Both the position numbers and the translations under genes were made by a program. Below the pieces are notes generated by a model that saw only the letters and a list, made by a program, of their open reading frames with translations, did no database searches and was not told the DNA's origin. A DNA stretch of 11,063 bases from Acidiferrobacterales bacterium. GTDB lineage: Bacteria; Pseudomonadota; Gammaproteobacteria; Acidiferrobacterales; Sulfurifustaceae. Positions within the stretch are counted from its first letter, which is position 1; every line of letters starts with the position of its first letter. This document shows, piece by piece, positions 6,243-11,063 of the stretch. The stretch spans positions 1 through 11,063 of the forward strand of contig CAKKQL010000104.1 in assembly GCA_919902095.1 (NCBI GenBank), in the 5' to 3' direction.

Positions 6243-7733
6243 ATGGATACACCGCAGGACGAAAACGAACAGATGGCACTGCGCCGGCAGAAGCTCACCG
6301 AGCTTCGCGGCCAGGGTAATCCGTTTCCCAACGACTTCAAGCGCAACGTCGTGGCGGGCGAACTACACGCCGAATATGACGACAAGGACAACGCCGAACT
6401 CGAGACGCGCAACGTCCGGGTGAAGGTCGCCGGACGCATGATGACCCGGCGCATCATGGGTAAGGCGAGCTTCGCCCATTTGCAGGACATGTCTGGACAG
6501 ATCCAGCTCTATGTCATGCGCGATACGCTGGGCGAGCAGTCCTACGACGTATTCAAAAGCTGGGACATCGGCGACATCCTCGGTGCCGAGGGGGTGCTGT
6601 TCAAGACCAAGACCGGGGAGCTGTCGGTAAAGGTTGACGGGGTCCGGCTGCTGACCAAGGCGCTGCGGCCGCTGCCCGAAAAGTATCACGGGCTGACGGA
6701 TACCGAGACCCGCTATCGCCAACGGTACCTCGATCTCATCATGAACGAGGTCGCACGCAAGACTTTCCGCGTGCGTACGTCGGTCGTAAGTTATATCCGT
6801 GAATTCCTGAATATACGGCAGTTTCTTGAGGTAGAAACTCCGATGATGCAGGCCATTCCCGGGGGCGCCGTGGCGCGTCCGTTCGTGACCCACCACCATG
6901 CGCTCGACATCCAGCTGTTCCTGCGCATCGCCCCGGAGCTTTACCTCAAGCGCCTGATCGTGGGCGGCTTCGAGCGGGTCTATGAAATCAACCGCAACTT
7001 CAGGAACGAGGGACTTTCGACCCGGCATAACCCCGAGTTCACGATGCTCGAGTTCTACCAGGCCTATGCCGACTACCACGACCTCATGAATCTGACCGAG
7101 GAGATGCTGCGCGGGCTGGCCGAACATGTCTTTGGCGTCACGACCGTGAGTTACCAGGGGGAGCAATACGACTTTGGAAAGCGTTTCGACCGCCTGACCC
7201 TCAAGGAGGCCGTGCTGCGCCATAACCCCGCGCTGGCGGCCGCCGACCTTGAGTCCATCGGGCAGCTCGCCGCCTACGCCAAGGGCCTCGGCATCGAGAT
7301 CAAGCCGACGTATGGTACCGGCAAGCTGCAACTGGAGATTTTCGAGAAGACGGTCGAGGAGAAGCTCAAGAACCCGACCTTCATCATGGCCTATCCCACC
7401 GAGGTTTCACCGCTGGCGCGGCGCAACGACCAGGATCATGCAATCGCCGATCGCTTCGAGCTTTTCATCGGCGGGCGCGAGATTGCCAACGGCTTTTCCG
7501 AGCTCAACGACGCCGAAGACCAGGCCGAGCGCTTCCGCAAGCAGGTGCAGGAAAAGGAGGCCGGCGACCAGGAGGCCATGCACTTTGACGAGGACTACGT
7601 GCGGGCGCTCGAGCACGGCATGCCGCCGACCGCGGGCGAGGGCATCGGTATTGACCGGCTGGTGATGCTCTTCACCGACTCGCCTTCCATCCGCGACGTA
7701 CTGCTGTTCCCCCACATGCGTCCGGAAAAGTGA
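6243..7733 (+). CDS. lysS: Lysyl-tRNA synthetase, class II
   Basis: It charges tRNA-Lys with lysine using ATP in the cytoplasm. The protein has 496 residues, the usual length for bacterial class II LysRS. An N-terminal OB-fold anticodon-binding domain spans about residues 55-145 ([21 protein letters not shown]). The class II catalytic core follows: motif 1 near 185-215 ([10 protein letters not shown]), motif 2 near 250-270 ([19 protein letters not shown]), and motif 3 near 465-490 ([12 protein letters not shown]). [12 protein letters not shown] at 416-427 is also typical. It follows prfB as in E. coli. The leader between them is only about a quarter GC and has no Shine-Dalgarno sequence, so the start at ATG 6243 rests on the N-terminal pattern ([13 protein letters not shown]) and on the stop codon upstream. 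No internal defect is seen. Confidence 0.97.
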   Translation: MDTPQDENEQMALRRQKLTELRGQGNPFPNDFKRNVVAGELHAEYDDKDNAELETRNVRVKVAGRMMTRRIMGKASFAHLQDMSGQIQLYVMRDTLGEQSYDVFKSWDIGDILGAEGVLFKTKTGELSVKVDGVRLLTKALRPLPEKYHGLTDTETRYRQRYLDLIMNEVARKTFRVRTSVVSYIREFLNIRQFLEVETPMMQAIPGGAVARPFVTHHHALDIQLFLRIAPELYLKRLIVGGFERVYEINRNFRNEGLSTRHNPEFTMLEFYQAYADYHDLMNLTEEMLRGLAEHVFGVTTVSYQGEQYDFGKRFDRLTLKEAVLRHNPALAAADLESIGQLAAYAKGLGIEIKPTYGTGKLQLEIFEKTVEEKLKNPTFIMAYPTEVSPLARRNDQDHAIADRFELFIGGREIANGFSELNDAEDQAERFRKQVQEKEAGDQEAMHFDEDYVRALEHGMPPTAGEGIGIDRLVMLFTDSPSIRDVLLFPHMRPEK

Positions 7734-7754
7734 CCCTGCTCTGATTGCTAACCT

Positions 7755-7784
7755 TTTACTGTATTTACAGCTAGTTGTTATAGA
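7755..7784 (+). promoter_or_regulatory. Candidate miaA promoter
   Basis: TTTACT (7755-7760) and TATAGA (7779-7784) are 18 bases apart, and TG at 7776-7777 makes the second an extended -10. A small inverted repeat, CTGTA-TT-TACAG (7759-7770), overlaps the -35 box and spacer. The predicted start is near 7791, about 36 bases before the miaA ATG. The matches are moderate, and read-through from lysS is also possible because no terminator is visible. Confidence 0.35.
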
Positions 7785-7787
7785 CTT

Positions 7788-7805
7788 TTAATCCTGTTAA
7801 TCCTG
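7788..7805 (+). repeat. Tandem 9-bp repeat, two copies of TTAATCCTG
   Basis: Two exact copies of TTAATCCTG lie head to tail, followed by TCAAAAA, in the AT-rich lysS-miaA gap (7734-7826). The gap holds no gene and no clear terminator. The repeat sits at the predicted miaA transcript start. Whether it is a dispersed element or a chance duplication cannot be told from one window. Confidence 0.6.
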
Positions 7806-7826
7806 TCAAAAATTATTAGTCTTTTG

Positions 7827-8783
7827 ATGGTTTCCAAGCCCATTGCCATCTGCCTCATGGGCGCAACTGCCACCGGCAAGTCGGCACTCGCGCTTACGCT
7901 CCATGACGTATTGCCAGTCGAGATCATCAGTGTCGATTCATCCCAGGTCTATCGCGGCATGGATATCGGCACCGCCAAGCCGACCCCGCAGGAACAGGCG
8001 CGCGCGCCGCATCGCCTTATTGATATCCGGGACCCCGCGGAGGCCTATTCGGCCGCTGATTTTTGTACCGATGCCCTGAGGGAAATGGAGGCTGTGCGAC
8101 AGGCTGGACGCATCCCGCTGCTCGTAGGCGGCACCATGTTTTACTTCCATGCGCTCGAGTTCGGGCTTTCGCCGCTGCCTTCCGCCGACCCGGCGCTGCG
8201 CGCGCGCCTGACGGACGAGGCGGCGCGTCTTGGCTGGCCGGCGATGCATGCCCGTCTCGCCAGGATTGACCCGGTTACCGCGGCCCGTATCCATCCGAAT
8301 GACGCCCAGCGTATCCAGCGGGCGCTCGAAATATATGAACTCACCGGCCAGGCGCCGAGCCGTTTGAACGAAGGTGGCGCGCCGGCGGACGCAAGCTGGC
8401 ATTTCGTTAAAATTGCTTTGCAGGTGGCCGAGCGCGCGGGGCTTCACGCGCGTATCGCCCAGCGTTTTCAGGCCATGCTTGAGCAGGGCTTGGTCGCGGA
8501 GGTCGAAGCGTTATACCGCCGTGGCGACTTGTCGCCAGACCTGCCTTCGGTCCGGACGGTCGGTTACCGTCAGATATGGGATTACTTGACTAATAAAATC
8601 AACTATTCTCAAATGTCGGAGGCGGCGATTGCCGCCACCCGCCAGCTCGCCAAGCGCCAGCTGACTTGGCTGCGGAGTTATCCGGGGGTGCAGGCGTTTG
8701 AAGGCGGCGAGCAGGTACCGGTTTTGGCGTGCCTTGAGTATCTTGCGCAGACGGCCGGCGTCGCCCCGGAACAGCGGTTATAA
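7827..8783 (+). CDS. miaA: tRNA dimethylallyltransferase
   Basis: It transfers the dimethylallyl group from dimethylallyl diphosphate to N6 of A37 in tRNAs that read codons starting with U, the first step towards ms2i6A. The protein has 318 residues, normal for the family. The P-loop is GATATGKS at 12-19 (usually GPTASGKT). [17 protein letters not shown] (36-52) holds the catalytic Asp37. [10 protein letters not shown] lies at 101-110, and the C-terminal signature [10 protein letters not shown] at 245-254 is followed by [15 protein letters not shown]. The start is ATG 7827; a TTG directly before it is the alternative. No Shine-Dalgarno sequence precedes either. A short AT-rich patch (8580-8615) in the last third may hide an hfq promoter. 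hfq follows after 136 bases, the conserved miaA-hfq order. Confidence 0.96.
   Translation: MVSKPIAICLMGATATGKSALALTLHDVLPVEIISVDSSQVYRGMDIGTAKPTPQEQARAPHRLIDIRDPAEAYSAADFCTDALREMEAVRQAGRIPLLVGGTMFYFHALEFGLSPLPSADPALRARLTDEAARLGWPAMHARLARIDPVTAARIHPNDAQRIQRALEIYELTGQAPSRLNEGGAPADASWHFVKIALQVAERAGLHARIAQRFQAMLEQGLVAEVEALYRRGDLSPDLPSVRTVGYRQIWDYLTNKINYSQMSEAAIAATRQLAKRQLTWLRSYPGVQAFEGGEQVPVLACLEYLAQTAGVAPEQRL
8586..8614 (+). promoter_or_regulatory. Candidate intragenic hfq promoter within miaA
   Basis: TTGACT (8586-8591) and TCAAAT (8609-8614) are 17 bases apart, inside an AT-rich patch of miaA that stands out from its GC-rich surroundings. E. coli hfq is known to be transcribed from promoters inside miaA. 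The -10 match is only four of six. Confidence 0.35.
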
Positions 8784-8784
8784 T
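8779..8784 (+). promoter_or_regulatory. hfq promoter -10 box overlapping the miaA stop
   Basis: A perfect TATAAT covers the last codons of miaA, including the TAA stop. No convincing -35 box lies 16-18 bases upstream, so an activator or an upstream element might be needed. The predicted start is near 8791, directly before the first leader hairpin. Confidence 0.45.
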
Positions 8785-8791
8785 GGGTGAG

Positions 8792-8819
8792 CGGACCGGG
8801 ATGAAGGTCCGTTTTGTTT
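8792..8819 (+). terminator. Hairpin with T-tract at the 5' end of the hfq leader (terminator or attenuator)
   Basis: CGGACC (8792-8797) pairs with GGTCCG (8806-8811) around the loop GGGATGAA and is followed by TTTTGTTT. It can act as an intrinsic terminator of miaA transcripts. It also lies at about +1 of the TATAAT promoter, so for that promoter it would be a 5' stabilising hairpin or an attenuator. The tail is the same as in the strong terminator at 3797-3827. Confidence 0.5.
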
Positions 8820-8822
8820 CGA

Positions 8823-8861
8823 TGTGCAAGGATGCACAAGTGCCGCGCGCGCAGGATGCGC
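8823..8861 (+). promoter_or_regulatory. Two GGAT-loop hairpins in the hfq leader, candidate CsrA/RsmA sites
   Basis: Hairpin A has a 5-bp stem, TGTGC (8823-8827) with GCACA (8834-8838), and the loop AAGGAT. Hairpin B has a 4-bp stem, GCGC (8849-8852) with GCGC (8858-8861), and the loop AGGAT. The two are imperfect repeats, both followed by ACAAG. Their stems differ by paired changes (T-A against C-G) while the loop is kept, which argues for RNA structure. GGA in a hairpin loop is the known binding signature of CsrA/RsmA. The function is inferred. Confidence 0.5.
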
Positions 8862-8919
8862 ACAAGCGGCCTTTGACGATAACGCCAAGCCAACCGGCAA
8901 TAAGAACAGGAGCACTGTC

Positions 8920-9186
8920 ATGAGCCAGCAAAAGGGGCAAGCGCTACAAGACCCTTTCCTCAATACCTTGCGCAAAGAGCACGTTCCGGTATCCATCTTT
9001 CTGGTCAACGGCATCAAGCTGCAGGGACAGATCGAGTCGTTCGACCAGTTTGTCGTGCTGCTCAAGAACACCGTCAGCCAGATGATTTACAAGCATGCCA
9101 TCTCGACGGTGGTCCCCAGCCGCCCGGTGAAGTTCCAGTTTGAGCATTCCGAAGACAGCGACAGCAAGGGGCCCGGCAACGAATAG
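8920..9186 (+). CDS. hfq: RNA chaperone Hfq
   Basis: Hfq forms a hexameric ring that pairs small RNAs with mRNAs. The 88-residue protein starts with the conserved QDPFLN and carries Sm1 ([20 protein letters not shown], about 25-44) and Sm2 ([12 protein letters not shown], 57-68). The RNA-binding residues of the proximal face are present: Gln10, Asp11, Phe44, and Tyr57-Lys58-His59. The rim patch reads RKEH (18-21) instead of the RRER of E. coli, a variant I recall from betaproteobacteria, so rim RNA affinity may differ. The C-terminal tail is short and acidic ([13 protein letters not shown]). AGGAG at 8908-8912, seven bases before the ATG, is an excellent ribosome binding site. Upstream lies a structured leader with GGA hairpins. 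hflX overlaps its end in another frame. Confidence 0.97.
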   Translation: MSQQKGQALQDPFLNTLRKEHVPVSIFLVNGIKLQGQIESFDQFVVLLKNTVSQMIYKHAISTVVPSRPVKFQFEHSEDSDSKGPGNE

Positions 9187-10510
9187 CCTGCCTGCCGAGC
9201 CGCGGCGCCGCGGGGCGGAACGCGCCCTGCTGGTGCAACTGCGGCTCGGGAGCCGCCGCGACGCGACCGAAGATCTCGAGGAGTTGCGCCTGCTGGCCCA
9301 GTCCGCCGGCGCCGACGTCTGCGGTGCCGTGGTCGGCAGCCGCGAGAAACCCGATCCGGCCACGTTCGTCGGCAAGGGCAAGGCCGAGGAAATCCGCGAG
9401 ACCGTGGCGCGCGAGCGCGCCGAGATCGTGCTCGTCAACCACGCGCTCACGCCCTCGCAGGAGCGCAATCTCGAGAAGGCCGTGGGTTGTCGTGTGCTGG
9501 ATCGCACCGGCCTCATCCTCGACATCTTCGCGCAGCGCGCACGTTCGCGCGAAGGCCAGTTGCAGGTCGAACTCGCGCAGCTGGCGCATCTGGCGACGCG
9601 GCTGGTGCGCGGCTGGACCCACCTCGAACGGCAGAAGGGTGGCATCGGCCTGCGCGGACCCGGCGAAACGCAGCTCGAAACCGACCGCCGCCTGATCCGC
9701 AACCGCATCAAGAAACTCCACGAACGCCTCGAGCGGGTGACGACGCAGCGCCGCAGCCGGAGAAAAGCGCGCGACCGCGTTCCGATCCCAACGGCGTCGC
9801 TCGTCGGCTACACCAATGCCGGCAAGTCGTCGCTCTTCAACCGTCTGACCGGTGCCAGCGTCTATGCCGCCGACCAGTTGTTCGCCACGCTCGACCCGAC
9901 CATGCGGCGCGTCGAGCTTCCCGGCAACGTGCCGGTGATTCTCGCCGACACCGTCGGCTTCATTCGCGACCTGCCGCACGACCTGGTGGAGGCGTTCAAG
10001 TCCACGCTCGAAGAGGTCGCCGAGGCCGAGCTGCTGCTGCACGTGGTGGATGCCGCCAATCCCGAGCGCCTCGACCAGATGCAGCGGGTGAACGCGGTGC
10101 TGGCTGAGATCGGGGCGGCGGATATCCCGCAGATCGTCGTGTTCAACAAGGTCGATCTCAGCGGCGACGGCCCGCGGATCGAGCGCGACGCGAACGGCCG
10201 CGTCACGCAGGTCTGGCTTTCGGCGCTGACCGGCGCCGGCGTGGACATGCTGCTGGCGGCCGTTTCGGCACATTTTCGCGGTAGCCACCGGCGTTACCGC
10301 CTGCATCTGCCGCCCGCGGCCGGAAGGCTGCGCGCGCTGCTTTATGAAAAATTCGACGTACAGGGCGAATCCACACCGCCGTCCGGCGGCTGGCGGCTGG
10401 TGGTGATGCTCACGCCGGAACAGCTTGCCTGGCTGCGCCGCCAGCCGGATTTCGACGAACGTTTTCTGTCCGCGGACGACGCTTCCGTCCTTGCTCCCAC
10501 CGGGTCCTGA
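9140..10510 (+). CDS. hflX: GTPase HflX
   Basis: HflX is a ribosome-associated GTPase that splits stalled or heat-damaged 70S ribosomes in E. coli. An N-terminal domain (about 27-140) leads into an arginine-rich helical linker with the family signature [18 protein letters not shown] (163-180). The GTPase domain follows: G1 GYTNAGKS at 223-230, G3 DTVG at 270-273, G4 NKVD at 336-339, and a G5-like SAL near 361. A short C-terminal domain ends at 456. The start is uncertain. The family's first strand (ERALLVQL) needs the frame open upstream, and the only standard initiator there is TTG at 9140, inside hfq, with a 47-base overlap and a weak GGTGA before it. A rare CTG at 9188 just after the hfq stop would also fit. 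Translational coupling to hfq is likely either way. Confidence 0.94.
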   Translation: MSIPKTATARGPATNSLPAEPRRRGAERALLVQLRLGSRRDATEDLEELRLLAQSAGADVCGAVVGSREKPDPATFVGKGKAEEIRETVARERAEIVLVNHALTPSQERNLEKAVGCRVLDRTGLILDIFAQRARSREGQLQVELAQLAHLATRLVRGWTHLERQKGGIGLRGPGETQLETDRRLIRNRIKKLHERLERVTTQRRSRRKARDRVPIPTASLVGYTNAGKSSLFNRLTGASVYAADQLFATLDPTMRRVELPGNVPVILADTVGFIRDLPHDLVEAFKSTLEEVAEAELLLHVVDAANPERLDQMQRVNAVLAEIGAADIPQIVVFNKVDLSGDGPRIERDANGRVTQVWLSALTGAGVDMLLAAVSAHFRGSHRRYRLHLPPAAGRLRALLYEKFDVQGESTPPSGGWRLVVMLTPEQLAWLRRQPDFDERFLSADDASVLAPTGS

Positions 10511-10519
10511 CCCTAGAAT
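10491..10519 (+). promoter_or_regulatory. Candidate hflK promoter
   Basis: TTGCTC (10491-10496) inside the end of hflX and TAGAAT (10514-10519) just after its stop are 17 bases apart. The -10 box is good, and the -35 box matches only in TTG. The predicted start near 10526 gives a leader of about 50 bases. The leader holds AGGAA and AGGAG, the latter being the hflK ribosome binding site. Confidence 0.45.
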
Positions 10520-10574
10520 CCGGCACTTGCCCGCTGATTTTTCACCGAACCGAACAGGAATTTAGGAGCACATC

Positions 10575-11063
10575 GTGGCTTGGAACGAACCCGGATCTTC
10601 CGGGGACAAAGATCCCTGGGGACGTCGCAAGGCCGCGGGCGGGTCCGACCTCGACCAGATTGTGCGCCGCCTCCAGCAGAAGCTGGCTGGCCTGTTCGGT
10701 GGCCGCAAGGGCGGTGGCGGAGGCAGCGACCTCGGTGGTGGGCGCGCGAGCGGCATCGGCGCCGGCCTGATCGTCACGGTGGCGCTCGCGGTCTGGCTGC
10801 TCTCCGGTTTCTACATCGTGCAGCAGGGCGAGCGTGGCGTGGTACTGCGCTTCGGCAAGCAGGCCGAGGTGACCGAAGTCGGTCTGCGCTGGCACCTGCC
10901 GTTGCCGCTTGAGAAGGTCGAGAAGGTGAACGTCGAGAAGGTGTCCACGATCGAGATCGGTTATCGCAGCAATCTGCGCTCCGGCGGCAAGACCAAAGTG
11001 CCGAAGGAGGCGCTGATGCTGACCGAGGACGAGAACATCATCGAAATCGAGTTTGCGGTGCAG
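10575..11063 (+). CDS. hflK: FtsH protease modulator HflK, N-terminal part, cut by window end
   Basis: HflK and HflC form a large inner-membrane cage around the AAA protease FtsH and limit access to membrane substrates. The visible 163 residues run open to the window end. They start with the family hallmark AWNEPGSSGDKDPWGRR, rich in Gly and Pro. A glycine-rich cytoplasmic stretch (42-60) and one transmembrane segment (about 61-82) follow. The beginning of the SPFH/band 7 domain comes next, with GERGVVLRFGK at 85-95 and GLRWHLPLPLEKVEKV. The start codon is GTG at 10575, with AGGAG at 10564-10568 six bases upstream, so the start is well supported. hflC would be expected next, beyond the window. 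It lies 64 bases after hflX and may use its own promoter. Confidence 0.95.
   Translation, partial: MAWNEPGSSGDKDPWGRRKAAGGSDLDQIVRRLQQKLAGLFGGRKGGGGGSDLGGGRASGIGAGLIVTVALAVWLLSGFYIVQQGERGVVLRFGKQAEVTEVGLRWHLPLPLEKVEKVNVEKVSTIEIGYRSNLRSGGKTKVPKEALMLTEDENIIEIEFAVQ

Noticed and set aside
7759..7770. CTGTA-TT-TACAG as a LexA box
   Set aside because: A LexA site needs CTGT and ACAG eight bases apart; here they are four apart.
9074..10306. Long open frame antisense to hfq and hflX (410 codons)
   Set aside because: It is a shadow of GC-rich coding DNA, Ala/Arg/Gly-rich without domains, and it covers two secure genes.
1..11063. CRISPR arrays, insertion sequences, tRNA or rRNA genes, defence or phage genes
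   Set aside because: No spaced repeats, transposase-like frames, cloverleaf sequences or phage-type genes were seen on either strand; the window is ordinary core chromosome.

Overview
The window is chromosomal housekeeping DNA from a GC-rich proteobacterium, most likely a gammaproteobacterium. The ordered run prfB, lysS, miaA, hfq, hflX, hflK, the RF2, Hfq and HflX sequences, and E. coli-like RF2 numbering all support this. A sulfur- or iron-oxidising lineage near Acidiferrobacterales or Chromatiales is only a guess from overall flavour. There are no insertion sequences, phage genes, CRISPR arrays, rRNA or tRNA genes.

Left part (1-3442). Two minus-strand genes of unknown function, 543-1637 and then the partial gene 1-511, form a probable operon read away from an AT-rich divergent promoter region. 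From the same region a plus-strand pair reads right: an exported thioredoxin-like protein with a CGWC active site, translationally coupled through an ATGA overlap to an exported protein with seven tryptophan-centred beta-propeller repeats. Both probably act in the periplasm.

Middle part (3443-5014). A 65-residue orphan protein has its own promoter and a strong intrinsic terminator. It converges on a minus-strand Sel1-repeat protein. That gene diverges from a 185-residue helical protein of unknown function, whose extended -10 promoter has an inverted repeat at the predicted transcription start.

Right part (5086-11063). prfB keeps the autoregulatory +1 frameshift site (in-frame TGA at codon 26) and starts with GTG. 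It is followed by lysS, then by an AT-rich junction with a tandem 9-bp repeat, then miaA, hfq, hflX and hflK (cut by the window end). In E. coli the prfB-lysS and mutL-miaA-hfq-hflX-hflKC clusters lie far apart; here they abut. The shared themes are translation termination, aminoacylation, tRNA modification, RNA chaperoning, ribosome rescue and membrane protease control.

The most interesting non-coding feature is the hfq leader (8779-8919): a perfect TATAAT, then three successive hairpins that each carry GGATG in or at the loop, then an AGGAG ribosome binding site. This arrangement suggests post-transcriptional control by a CsrA/RsmA-type protein.
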